This document shows, piece by piece, positions 24,243 to 32,489 of a stretch of DNA of 64,000 nucleotides (its first letter is position 1; each line of letters begins with the position of its first letter). A program made the translations under genes and the position numbers. The DNA comes from Hahella sp018986435 (GTDB lineage Bacteria > Pseudomonadota > Gammaproteobacteria > Pseudomonadales > Oleiphilaceae). The notes below the pieces were generated by a model. That model ran no database searches, had not been told where the DNA came from, and saw only the letters and a program-made list of their open reading frames with translations. The stretch is from positions 3,472,001 to 3,536,000 of the forward strand of contig NZ_CP192738.1 in NCBI RefSeq assembly GCF_050749805.1, given 5' to 3'.

Positions 24243-24745
24243 GCGCCCTCACCTCTCCGACTTCCACCCATACGCCATCAACAAACACTATTGAACTCAG
24301 TGGGCTGGAGAAAGCTATTCTGAGCGACTATCAAAAAGGTTTCCCGCTGACGCCGCGTCCCTTCTACACCCTGGCGAGCCAGCTTGGCTGCACCGAAGCC
24401 GAGGTGCTGGCCTGCCTGCAACGCTTGCAACAACTAGGCGTCATCACCCGCATCGGCCCGGTATTTAACCATCGACGCGCCGGCGCCAGCACCCTGGCGG
24501 CGCTGCGCGCGCCTGTCGGGCAGTTGCAGGACATCGCCGAGCTGATTAACGCCTATGACGAGGTGAATCATAACTATCTGCGCGAGCACGACCTGAACCT
24601 GTGGTTCGTCGTCACCGCGCCGGATGCGGATCATCTGGACGCCGTGATACGCAATATGGAGACGGCGACGGGGCTGAAGGTCCGGCGGTTTCCCATGGTC
24701 AGGCCTTACCACATCGACCTGGGCTTTCGTCCGGACTTTGATTGA
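24239..24745 (+). CDS. nirD: NirD, siroheme decarboxylase subunit
   Basis: A 168-residue cytoplasmic protein of the Lrp/AsnC-like fold. The helix-turn-helix remnant is LTPRPFYTLASQLGCTEAEV. The RIGPVFNHRRAG and YDEVNHNYLREHDLNLWFV segments are those of the siroheme-decarboxylase family. With NirL, NirG and NirH it converts siroheme to didecarboxysiroheme, the first dedicated step to haem d1. The HNYLREH histidines are likely active-site residues. It starts with ATGA overlapping nirF. The order nirD-L-G-H as four separate genes is the pseudomonad arrangement. Confidence 0.92.
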   Translation: MSALTSPTSTHTPSTNTIELSGLEKAILSDYQKGFPLTPRPFYTLASQLGCTEAEVLACLQRLQQLGVITRIGPVFNHRRAGASTLAALRAPVGQLQDIAELINAYDEVNHNYLREHDLNLWFVVTAPDADHLDAVIRNMETATGLKVRRFPMVRPYHIDLGFRPDFD

Positions 24746-24772
24746 AACACAGATGATGCAGGAGACGTCGAC

Positions 24773-25309
24773 ATGCATGTAATTTCGAGCCCTCCCCCTG
24801 ATCAAACCTCAGCGCAGGAGCGATTGCGAATAGCGCTACAGGATGGACTGCCTCTGTCGCCACGCCCTTACCAGGCGCTGGCGCAGCAGTGCGGGCTCAG
24901 CGAGCAGGACGTAATCGAAGCGCTGCTAACCTGGGAGCAGTCGCGCCTGACGCGTCGTTTCGGCATCGTCATCAATCATCACAAAATCGGTTACACCAGT
25001 AACGCCATGGTGGTGTGGGAAGTCGCCGACAGCGAGGTGAACCGTCTCGGCGCCGCCATCAGCCGCACGGGATTGGTGTCGCTCTGTTATCAGCGCAGGC
25101 CGGACGGCCCTGACTGGCCCTACAACCTGTACTGCATGCTGCACGGTAAATCCCGGGAGGAAGTGCTGCAACGACTGCAGCGTCTGAAGACGCAGTGCGG
25201 ACTGCAGGACACGCCCTGCGCAGTGCTGTTCAGCTTGCGGCAATACAAACAGTGCGGCGGCCGCTACGCCCATAAAAGACCGTCCGCACCGGTGAAGGAG
25301 GCACTATGA
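24773..25309 (+). CDS. nirL: NirL, siroheme decarboxylase subunit
   Basis: A 178-residue Lrp/AsnC-like paralogue of NirD. LSPRPYQALAQQCGLSEQDV is the helix-turn-helix region. RRFGIVINHHKIGYTSNAM and CYQRRPDGPDWPYNLYCMLH are the NirL/NirH-type signature, distinct from the HNYLREH form of NirD/NirG. It probably pairs with NirD or NirG as a heterodimer. The C-terminus is basic with YKQCGGRY. It lies 27 bases after nirD and overlaps nirG by ATGA. Confidence 0.9.
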   Translation: MHVISSPPPDQTSAQERLRIALQDGLPLSPRPYQALAQQCGLSEQDVIEALLTWEQSRLTRRFGIVINHHKIGYTSNAMVVWEVADSEVNRLGAAISRTGLVSLCYQRRPDGPDWPYNLYCMLHGKSREEVLQRLQRLKTQCGLQDTPCAVLFSLRQYKQCGGRYAHKRPSAPVKEAL

Positions 25310-25815
25310 CCGCCCAGCCAATACATCCCCACGCCACAGGGCGCATTACCCATGACTCCAGCGATTATCAACTGGACTCTGTGGATCGTCGCCTTATCAA
25401 TACACTGCAGATCGGTTTTCCCATTTGCGACGAGCCTTACGCCGCAGTCGCCAGCGAATTGGATATCAGCGAAACGGATTTACTGGAGCGCCTGCAACGT
25501 TTGCTGCACACCGGTTACCTGACCCGGTTCGGACCGTTCTACCACGCCGAACGTCTCGGAGGCGGACTGACCCTCGCGGCGATGGAGATCCCGGCGCACG
25601 ATGTCGAACGCGTAACGGCGGCGATCAACCGCCACGCCGAAGTCGCCCATAACTACGAGCGCGACCATGCCCTCAACCTTTGGTTTGTCGTCGCCACGGA
25701 AAAACCGGAACACATTGACGCCGTGCTCACCGCCATCGCGCTGGAGTCTGGATATCCTGTTCACAATCTACCGAAACAGAGGGAGTTTTATGTTGGCCTT
25801 CACTTCCATGCCTGA
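25306..25815 (+). CDS. nirG: NirG, siroheme decarboxylase subunit
   Basis: A 169-residue NirD-type paralogue. ICDEPYAAVASELDISETDL is the helix-turn-helix region and HAEVAHNYERDHALNLWFVV carries the family's histidines. It shares the NirD-like domain end (KQREFYVGLHFHA). It is expected to pair with NirH. The start overlaps nirL by ATGA, and its 3' end overlaps nirH by 26 bases, which indicates tight coupling. Confidence 0.9.
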   Translation: MTAQPIHPHATGRITHDSSDYQLDSVDRRLINTLQIGFPICDEPYAAVASELDISETDLLERLQRLLHTGYLTRFGPFYHAERLGGGLTLAAMEIPAHDVERVTAAINRHAEVAHNYERDHALNLWFVVATEKPEHIDAVLTAIALESGYPVHNLPKQREFYVGLHFHA

Positions 25816-26323
25816 CCCCGGCCAGACCGAGACCCCAGTTACGCTCGCGCAGCTGGATCGTCAACTGATTCTGTTGACCCAGGACGGCCTGCCACTGGTT
25901 CCACGCCCATTTGACGCCCTGGCGACCACGCTGGGCGTTTCAGCAGATGAAGTCAAAGCCCGTTTCGAACGCATGCTCGCCAACGGCTGCATTCGCCGAA
26001 TCGGCGCCGCGCCTAATCATTACCGCCTGGGATATCGCGCCAACGCCATGACGGTCTGGGACGTGGATGACGCCCGCGTTATGGAGTTGGGCGAGCGTAT
26101 CGGCGCGCTGCCCTATGTCAGCCATTGTTATCTGCGCCCCAGAATACCGTCGCAGTGGCCATATAACCTGTTCGCCATGATTCACGGTAAGAACCGTGCG
26201 GATCTGGATGGCTATCTGACGGAGATGACCGCCCTGCTGGGAAACGCACGCCGCGCCAGCGACCTGCTGCTCAGCACTCGAATCCTGAAAAAAACCGGCA
26301 TGCGCTTCAGTGGAGGACAATGA
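25790..26323 (+). CDS. nirH: NirH, siroheme decarboxylase subunit
   Basis: A 177-residue NirL-type paralogue. LVPRPFDALATTLGVSADEV is the helix-turn-helix region; RRIGAAPNHYRLGYRANAM and PSQWPYNLFAMIHGKNR are the NirL/NirH signature. It completes the NirDLGH decarboxylase. Start ATG 25790 follows GAGGGAG and lies inside the end of nirG; an in-frame ATG at 25808 is possible, and the open frame upstream of 25790 is only the shadow of nirG. Its stop overlaps the nirJ start (ATGATG). Confidence 0.9.
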   Translation: MLAFTSMPDPGQTETPVTLAQLDRQLILLTQDGLPLVPRPFDALATTLGVSADEVKARFERMLANGCIRRIGAAPNHYRLGYRANAMTVWDVDDARVMELGERIGALPYVSHCYLRPRIPSQWPYNLFAMIHGKNRADLDGYLTEMTALLGNARRASDLLLSTRILKKTGMRFSGGQ

Positions 26324-27480
26324 TGTTCAGGATCAGTCACTACATGCGCGCCCTCGTACATGAAGAAGCTTTCAATCCACGCCCGAAACCGTCAGCTCCC
26401 GTGGTGATCTGGAATCTGATTCGGCGTTGCAATCTGACCTGCCGCCACTGCTATTCCATCTCCGCCGATATCGACTTTCCCGGCGAGCTGACGACCGCGC
26501 AAGTGTTCGACACTCTTGAGGATCTCAAACAGATGGGCGCGCCGGCGGTGATTCTGTCTGGCGGCGAGCCTTTGCTGCGCAAGGACATATTTCTGATTGG
26601 CGCCTACGCCAAATCGCTGGGTCTCTACGTAGGGTTATCCAGCAACGGCACGCTGATGAATCGCGACACCGCCGCGGCGATCAGCGACACCGGCTTCGAC
26701 TATGTCGGCGTCAGCATCGATGGAACGGAGGCCACTCACGATGAGTTCCGGCAGATGCCGGGGGGCTTCAAAGCCGCGCTGGCTGGGGTGGAGCACTGTA
26801 AGTCCGCAGGAGTGAAAGTGGGCCTGCGTTTCACCCTGACGGAGAACAACGCAATGCAACTGCCCGCTATGTTGGACCTGATGCGAGAGCGGGATATCGA
26901 TAAGTTTTATCTGTCTCACCTCAATTACGCCGGACGCGGTCTTCGCCACCGCAAACGCGATGCGTTCCACCAAACCACCCGAAACGCCATGTTGCTGTTA
27001 TTCGAACGCGCTCATGAAGACGCTCTCGCCGGGAGGAATAACGAATACGTCACTGGCAACAACGACGCCGACGGTCCGTTCCTGTTGAATTGGGCGGCGC
27101 AGCGCTACCCGCACAGACTGCAGGACCTGCAAACGCGACTGACGCACTGGGGCGGCAACGCCTCGGGAGTGAGCATCGCCAATATCGATAACACGGGAGA
27201 AGTACACCCGGATACGTTCTGGTGGAGTCACAACCTGGGCAATGTCAAAGAGCGGCCTTTCTCCGCAATCTGGCGGGACACTCAAGACGCCTTCATGCTG
27301 GGGTTGCGCGCCCGCCCCCGTCCGCTCCATGGCCGTTGCGGAGACTGCGCCGTTCGTCATCTATGCAATGGCAACACCCGCGTGCGCGCCTATACGCATA
27401 GCGGCGGCGACTTCTGGGCGGAGGACCCGGGCTGTTACCTGACAGATGCGGAAATCCGATCAAGCTCAGACGCACATTGA
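26320..27480 (+). CDS. nirJ: NirJ, radical SAM enzyme of haem d1 synthesis
   Basis: A 386-residue radical SAM protein that replaces two propionate side chains of didecarboxysiroheme with oxo groups. The [4Fe-4S] motif is RRCNLTCRHCYS (C37, C41, C44), followed by the SAM-binding GGEPLLR. The C-terminal SPASM-like region has GRCGDCAVRHLCNGN and a later GCYL cysteine for an auxiliary cluster. Start ATG 26320 overlaps the nirH stop; a second ATG follows at 26323 and GGAGG lies upstream. Length is typical (about 380-390). Confidence 0.95.
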   Translation: MMFRISHYMRALVHEEAFNPRPKPSAPVVIWNLIRRCNLTCRHCYSISADIDFPGELTTAQVFDTLEDLKQMGAPAVILSGGEPLLRKDIFLIGAYAKSLGLYVGLSSNGTLMNRDTAAAISDTGFDYVGVSIDGTEATHDEFRQMPGGFKAALAGVEHCKSAGVKVGLRFTLTENNAMQLPAMLDLMRERDIDKFYLSHLNYAGRGLRHRKRDAFHQTTRNAMLLLFERAHEDALAGRNNEYVTGNNDADGPFLLNWAAQRYPHRLQDLQTRLTHWGGNASGVSIANIDNTGEVHPDTFWWSHNLGNVKERPFSAIWRDTQDAFMLGLRARPRPLHGRCGDCAVRHLCNGNTRVRAYTHSGGDFWAEDPGCYLTDAEIRSSSDAH

Positions 27481-27498
27481 TTATCACGGGAAGTCTTA

Positions 27499-29010
27499 AT
27501 GAAATTATCCCCCATACACCTATTCGCCACACTGACTTTGAGCGCTTTCGTCACACCAGCCTCAGCAGCGGACAGCACCTCAAACAACGCCGCCAGCGAC
27601 ACGGAAGCGCTGTATCAAACGCATTGCGCCGCCTGCCATCACCCCCAACGCCTCGGCGGCGTCGGCCCGGCGCTATTGCCTGAAAGCCTGGGGCGCTTAC
27701 GTCCACAACAGGCGCAGGATGTCATATTACATGGCAGGGTGGCCACGCAGATGCCCGCTTTCCAGGACCGCATAACGGAGAGTCAGGCGACGCAATTGGC
27801 CGCTTATCTGTTTCAGCCCGCGCCGACGCCGCCGCAATGGACGCAAGACGATATTCGCGCTTCGCATATCATTCATTTCCCCAAGTCCAGCCTGAGCGAC
27901 AAACCCGTTTTCGAGGCGGATCTGATGAATCTGTTTATCGTGGTGGAAAGCGGCGACCATCACGCCACCTTGCTGGACGGCGACGCCTTCAAGCCCATCC
28001 ACCGCTTTAAAACCCGCTACGCCTTGCATGGCGGGCCCAAGTTCTCACCGGACGGGCGCTATGTTTACTTTGCATCCCGAGACGGGTGGATTAGCCAGTT
28101 CGATATTTACAACCTGAAAACCGTGGCGGAGATTCGGGTCGGGCTGAATACCCGCAACCTGGCGCTCTCCGCCGACGGACGTTGGGTGATGGTCGCCAAT
28201 TACCTGCCGCACAATCTGGTGCTGCTGAATGCGGACCGGCTCAGCCCGGTAAAAACCTTCCCCGTCAGCAACGACGAACAAGGCTCAAGAGTGAGCGCCG
28301 TGTACACAGCGCCCCAGCGTCACAGCTTTATCGCCGCCATGAAGGACATCCGGGAGTGGTGGGAGATCGATTACAATCAGCCGGATTTTCCCGTGCGCAA
28401 AGTCGCCACCGAAGACTATCTGGATGATTTCTTTTTTGATCAGGAATACCGTCATCTGATCGGCGCTTCCCGCAGTGGGGAAAGCGGTCTGGTTATTGAG
28501 CTGAACTCCGGCGCAACCATCGCCACGCTTAACCTTCCCGGCATGCCGCACCTGGGATCGGGCATCAGTTGGGAAACAGAGCAAGGCCCGCTGATGATGA
28601 CGCCGCACCTCAAAGAGGGCGCATTGTCTGTGATCAATATGAAAGACTGGAGTCTGGTGAAAACCATTTCCACCCTGGGCCCGGGATTTTTTACCCGTAG
28701 CCATGACGGCTCGCCCTACATTTGGGTAGATGTGTTCTTTGGGCCCAACAAAGATAAACTCCATGTTATCGACAAAAATACGTTGGAAATTATCGCCACC
28801 CTCACCCCGGAGCCCGGTAAAACCGCCGCCCACGTAGAGTTCACCAAAGATGGCCGCTTCGCGCTGGTAAGCTTATGGGAGAACGATGGCGCTTTAATCG
28901 TCTATGACGCGCTAACGCTGAAGGAAGTTACCCGACTGCCCATGTCCAAGCCGTCGGGCAAATATAATGTGTACAACAAAACCCACTATGTGCGCGGGAC
29001 GAGTCATTAA
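27499..29010 (+). CDS. nirN: NirN, dihydro-haem d1 dehydrogenase
   Basis: A 503-residue periplasmic NirS paralogue that makes the last double bond of haem d1 and hands the cofactor on. Signal peptide at 1-23 (ASA-A), cytochrome c domain with CAACH (C43, C46, H47) and a likely ligand in VATQMPAF, then a d1-type eight-bladed propeller from ~110 to the end (GKYNVYNKTHYVRG). It is shorter at the N-terminus than NirS, as expected. It is the last gene of the nir operon, 18 bases after nirJ. No nirE (uroporphyrinogen methyltransferase) follows, unlike in several pseudomonads. Confidence 0.94.
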   Translation: MKLSPIHLFATLTLSAFVTPASAADSTSNNAASDTEALYQTHCAACHHPQRLGGVGPALLPESLGRLRPQQAQDVILHGRVATQMPAFQDRITESQATQLAAYLFQPAPTPPQWTQDDIRASHIIHFPKSSLSDKPVFEADLMNLFIVVESGDHHATLLDGDAFKPIHRFKTRYALHGGPKFSPDGRYVYFASRDGWISQFDIYNLKTVAEIRVGLNTRNLALSADGRWVMVANYLPHNLVLLNADRLSPVKTFPVSNDEQGSRVSAVYTAPQRHSFIAAMKDIREWWEIDYNQPDFPVRKVATEDYLDDFFFDQEYRHLIGASRSGESGLVIELNSGATIATLNLPGMPHLGSGISWETEQGPLMMTPHLKEGALSVINMKDWSLVKTISTLGPGFFTRSHDGSPYIWVDVFFGPNKDKLHVIDKNTLEIIATLTPEPGKTAAHVEFTKDGRFALVSLWENDGALIVYDALTLKEVTRLPMSKPSGKYNVYNKTHYVRGTSH

Positions 29011-29117
29011 CGAGTCAAAGGCCCGAATTACTGCGACCAAAAGATCAGATGGAAGCGCTCCCCACAAGAAATGGATAGAACTCCCCCACGAGAATTAGCC
29101 GGTCAGGCGGTTGGCTC

Positions 29118-29145
29118 AAGTGAGCGCGGTTTCGACGGCTCACTT
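29118..29145. terminator. Inverted repeat downstream of nirN
   Basis: AAGTGAGC (29118-29125) and GCTCACTT (29138-29145) are perfect 8-base arms around a 12-base loop. It is the only strong hairpin in the 225-base spacer between the converging nirN and beta-propeller genes. The tail is TGCG rather than a T-run, so termination by this element is only possible, not clear. Confidence 0.35.
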
Positions 29146-29235
29146 TGCGAGAGAACTCAATCAAGCCTTCGGCGCGCCCGAATCCGCTATTGCCGAGCCG
29201 AAAATACAAGATAGTATCGACTTGGCTATAGCGAC

Positions 29236-29883
29236 TCACTTGGCTTTGAGCACCACCCTTACCTTGCCACTGTTTCCTCCGCCGCAATAAAACCGGTCCC
29301 GGCCATTGGATTCAAGTCCGGAAACGCCGATATCAGGCGGCATACTTATACTCTCCAGCACGTTACCGTTATGGTGATCGACACGCCTGAGTTCGCTTTC
29401 CTCCCCCTCCCAGGTCCCGTGCCAGAGTTCCCCGTCAAGCCAGGTGACGCCGGTGACAAATCTATTGGATTCGATAGTGCTGAGTATCTCTCCGGTATCC
29501 GGATCGAGCTGGTGAATGCGGCGGTTTTTGTATTGTCCGACCCAAAGACGTCCCTCCGCCCAGGCAAGCCCGGAACAACAGCCGCCATCGGGCGCCGGGA
29601 TGGTAGCAAGCCTGTGACCGTTGTCCGGATCGATTTTGCAGATGCTGTCATCGGTAATCTGGTACAGGTGCTTGCCGTCAAAGGCGGTACCGGCGTTGGC
29701 GATAACATCAAGCGCCTTTACCCGCTCGCCGCTGGTGGGATCGAGGGCATTGAGTCGGTCACCCGAGGCAAACCAGATCCGGCGGCCGTCATAACTGACG
29801 CCGTGCACGGCGTCAACGTCTGGAAACGGGCCATATTCATCAATGATTTGGGCGGTCTTCGGTTTAATTGCTGCGGAATCCAT
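29236..29883 (-). CDS. Beta-propeller (YncE/glutamine-cyclotransferase-like) protein
   Basis: A 215-residue protein made of short repeats of the type GLAWAEGRLWVGQYKNRRIH, each with a W/V-G-x-Y/D strand and a DPDTG or DPTSG turn. It would fold as a five-bladed propeller like glutamine cyclotransferases or PQQ/YncE-like proteins. There is no signal peptide, so it is cytoplasmic as annotated. Two adjoining cysteines (GGCCSG) are in a turn. The regulator gene at 29921 ends its region 38 bases upstream on the same strand, so the two probably form an operon. Function not known; metabolite binding is possible. Confidence 0.65.
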   Translation of the reverse strand: MDSAAIKPKTAQIIDEYGPFPDVDAVHGVSYDGRRIWFASGDRLNALDPTSGERVKALDVIANAGTAFDGKHLYQITDDSICKIDPDNGHRLATIPAPDGGCCSGLAWAEGRLWVGQYKNRRIHQLDPDTGEILSTIESNRFVTGVTWLDGELWHGTWEGEESELRRVDHHNGNVLESISMPPDIGVSGLESNGRDRFYCGGGNSGKVRVVLKAK

Positions 29884-29920
29884 GGCGATATCCTCATTGC
29901 GTTAAATTGAGGTTTTTATG

Positions 29921-31141
29921 TTAATGACCCGGCAGTGCATTAGGGAGTAACAAGGTTGTCGCGAATCCTGGCAGTGGCGGCGACAACCAGCGGCGGGCGC
30001 GACCACGGCCGAAGAACTGTACTTTATCAGCCGCGGCCAGGGTGTCGAGGGCGCGTTGCACAGTGCGCTGGCTCATACCCAGGGCAAGAGCAATAGAGGC
30101 GCTCGACCACACCTCGCCATCGGCTAGCAGAGCGAGTAAGTTGGCGTGTTTGTCCTCAACGGGTTGCGCCAATACCGCCACATCACTCATATCGTTAGGT
30201 TCTATCATAAACCCCCGAGAGGTTGCGGTGATATTCGCCAGCGCCCCCAGTTTCGCACGTAAGCGTCCAATCTCCACACGCAGACGCGCGCGCAGTGGTT
30301 CATCCACGGTTTTTAATCGAAAAGCGCGGACCGCCAGGGCGTCTCTCGGCGCGTCTTCGGGCCAGGCTTCGGCCAGCGCCCTTGCCAGAGTAAAGAGTAT
30401 CGGGCGGGTAGTCAGCGAAATAGTCTGGTCTTTGCGGCGCACTGTCATTCGGCAGGCATCAATGATCAATGTATTCGACGCCAGTAGCGCTTCGACAGCA
30501 TCAAGCAACACCGGGCGATCCTCACCGTCGGCCAGCAAACGCGCGACGGGGCTTTCCAACCTCCGCAACGCGGTTTCGACTTCGGCCACCAGTGCTGGAA
30601 TCCGCGCCTCCCGGGCGGCTACTCCGGCGCGGGTCAATGCGGCGCGCGACGCCTTTGCCTGCTGGCGGCGCATGGCAATACCAGCGACAGCCAGTTCGTG
30701 GACTGTTTTAAATACCGGCGGCAGCGTAGTGGAGTCAAATTCCACGAGTGCGGCCTCCGCCGCGTCGATATGTCCGGTTAATAGCAAATAGCGCACGTCG
30801 AGATAGCGCGCATGAATGGCGTTTATCCTGTCACCGTGGGCCAACAACGTCGCCCGCGCTGTTTCAAGTCTTGTACTTGGCTTACCGAGATCCCGCGAGG
30901 CGAGCGCAATCTCGGCGTCAGCGACAATACAGCGGGCTCTGGCCACCGCTTCCTTAGGTCCAAATGCGCGAGCCGCGTTTTTCAGCAGCACCCTTGCTCT
31001 GCTGAAATCGCCGAGCTGCGCCATAGCGATACCGCGCAAGGCCAGCGCCGACGCATCGTCACGCAACGCAACCCGATTCAGCGCCGCCAGGGGATCGCCT
31101 GCCGCCAGCGCCTGCGCCGCCTCGGTGATCAATGAGTCCAT
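29921..31141 (-). CDS. Transcription regulator with TPR-like and two DNA-binding domains
   Basis: A 406-residue protein. Residues ~1-200 are alanine-rich helical repeats of TPR type (LAAGDPLAALNRVALRDDAS, QLGDFSRARVLLKNAARAFG). Residues ~215-320 resemble an OmpR/PhoB-like winged helix (LTTRPILFTLARALAEAW, LRARLRVEIGRLRAKLGAL, then RGFMIEP). Residues ~330-395 form a second helix-turn-helix (LLADGEVWSSASIALALGMS, QRTVQRALDTLAAADKV) with a basic wing. Two DNA-binding units in one chain are uncommon. The following gene encodes a beta-propeller protein, perhaps its sensor or target. The CTCGTAACGAG palindrome around 31187-31197, close upstream, could be its own operator. Family not recognised in detail. 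Confidence 0.7.
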   Translation of the reverse strand: MDSLITEAAQALAAGDPLAALNRVALRDDASALALRGIAMAQLGDFSRARVLLKNAARAFGPKEAVARARCIVADAEIALASRDLGKPSTRLETARATLLAHGDRINAIHARYLDVRYLLLTGHIDAAEAALVEFDSTTLPPVFKTVHELAVAGIAMRRQQAKASRAALTRAGVAAREARIPALVAEVETALRRLESPVARLLADGEDRPVLLDAVEALLASNTLIIDACRMTVRRKDQTISLTTRPILFTLARALAEAWPEDAPRDALAVRAFRLKTVDEPLRARLRVEIGRLRAKLGALANITATSRGFMIEPNDMSDVAVLAQPVEDKHANLLALLADGEVWSSASIALALGMSQRTVQRALDTLAAADKVQFFGRGRARRWLSPPLPGFATTLLLPNALPGH

Positions 31142-31441
31142 CGAAATTTCACCATTGGGTTGGTCAATTCACTATAAAGTTACTTACTCGTAACGAGCGG
31201 CCATTCACCGGATGTTTCCTCATAGTCGCTACATCATGCCGCCTAAACAGTGAATATTCACCGCAACCATTACACCGTTATTTGCACCCTTGGGATGCAG
31301 CTCATCCATCCGCTCCAGAAAGATTTCCCGGCGGGCCTTACATTTTTTTCTGGTATTCGACAGAGAGTTATTCGCCCTTTCTTATCCACAAACGCTTATA
31401 AATAGGCGGCGATCCTATGCCGCCTTGTTCGTTTTTTGCGA
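31142..31441. other. Intergenic region with one hairpin
   Basis: No gene supported. It holds a short palindrome near the regulator start (CTCGTAACGAG) and the terminator hairpin at 31404-31425. The rest shows nothing distinctive. Confidence 0.5.
31404..31425 (-). terminator. Terminator hairpin after the NYN gene
   Basis: AGGCGGC (31404-31410) and GCCGCCT (31419-31425) form a perfect 7-base stem around GATCCTAT. Read on the minus strand it follows the NYN-domain gene by 16 bases and is followed by ATTTATAAG. A T-run (GTTTTTTG) also lies on the plus side, so it may work in both directions. Confidence 0.6.
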
Positions 31442-32353
31442 CTATGCAAGCACTCTGGAGCTTATATCCCGCAAAGAAAGATATTCAACGAATTCTCCTT
31501 CCGCTGATACAGGAATGATCTTTACGGCGCAGGTTTTGTTGCCTTTTTCACTTGTTCCGCGTTCAAACTCAAGCTGACACCCGCTTTTTGCAATAGTTGT
31601 CATCTCAGAGTTCGTGGGGCGAGTTCCTCCTGAAAACCGGACATGTGATACATGAAAAAAGAGATCGCTCGTTTTTCCGGATTCATCTTTAACTGTTAAG
31701 AAACCAAACCCTTTGTCTTCTCTCCAGGAGCCAGCCTTGATGGTGGCGATCTCACGAACAGGCGTGGCGACCTTCTCTTTCTTTTCCGTCTTGGTTGGTT
31801 GTTTGAGGGCGGCTTGATTTTTTTTCAGAAAACCGTGGATCTTATGGCCATGTTCGCCATCCGGGCGGTAAAAGGTATCCACGCCTTGGCTCAGTTCAGT
31901 GGAAATATTGTCGAAAGCAAAGGCTTCCACCTTTTTGCCCTTGTGCTGTAATGCAGACACCACGCGGCAGAAATCACCGTCTCCACTTCCCAGTAGCACA
32001 TAGTCAAGATTGTCGGTCTGGAGCAAGGCGTCTACGGCCAGTTCCAGGTCTACATTGCCTTTTGCGTATACGGTTCCGTCTTCTTGCTGGTACTTTTTCA
32101 AGGGTTTCTCGAACACCCTGAAGCCAGCATTACGGATATCACTGCGGTGTTTCCGTTGCTCCTGCCGATATTTAGCGTCTTTCTGTTCTCTGTCTTCATC
32201 AACCGCCATGTACGTATTGGCTCGAATGACAAGCATCCCCAGGTCTTCCACAAACTTTATGATGGCGTTGTAGTCCAGCCCCTCGCGATCCTGTCCATAG
32301 ATCAAATTGTCATTGTCGATGAATATTCCGGCTTTTAGCCCATCGTATTTCAT
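31442..32353 (-). CDS. NYN-domain (LabA/DUF88) putative RNase with cold-shock-like C-terminus
   Basis: A 303-residue cytoplasmic protein. Residues ~5-165 form a LabA-type NYN/PIN-like nuclease domain. The acidic metal ligands sit in IFIDNDNLIYG, KGNVDLELAVDALLQ and LGSGDGDFCRVV, the standard triad for Mg-dependent RNA cleavage. A lysine-rich linker (~180-205) follows. Residues ~205-285 resemble a cold-shock (OB-fold) domain: GSWREDKGFGFLTVKDESGK, then DLFFHVSHVRF, close to the KGFGFI/DVFVHxS RNA-binding motifs. The fusion suggests an RNase with its own RNA-binding module. It stands alone, with a hairpin terminator after it. Substrate unknown. Confidence 0.82.
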   Translation of the reverse strand: MKYDGLKAGIFIDNDNLIYGQDREGLDYNAIIKFVEDLGMLVIRANTYMAVDEDREQKDAKYRQEQRKHRSDIRNAGFRVFEKPLKKYQQEDGTVYAKGNVDLELAVDALLQTDNLDYVLLGSGDGDFCRVVSALQHKGKKVEAFAFDNISTELSQGVDTFYRPDGEHGHKIHGFLKKNQAALKQPTKTEKKEKVATPVREIATIKAGSWREDKGFGFLTVKDESGKTSDLFFHVSHVRFSGGTRPTNSEMTTIAKSGCQLEFERGTSEKGNKTCAVKIIPVSAEGEFVEYLSLRDISSRVLA

Positions 32354-32489
32354 GTATCACTTCCGCTCAGAGTCACTTATAACCTTTTTACTCATTATAT
32401 CTGGCGGAATCTCAGTCGCCCCCCCTAAATTCGTAACATTTAAGTTGGTGGCCTTGGGCTGTTGTGAGAGTTGCTCCCTAAATCGTTTT

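Noticed and set aside
29045..29287. Possible short frame near the nirN terminator region
   Set aside because: It overlaps the propeller gene end and a hairpin; I could not tie it to any transposase or other family.
31132..31577. Plus-strand open frames over the regulator/NYN spacer
   Set aside because: They overlap two real minus-strand genes and a terminator hairpin, with no domain or ribosome site.
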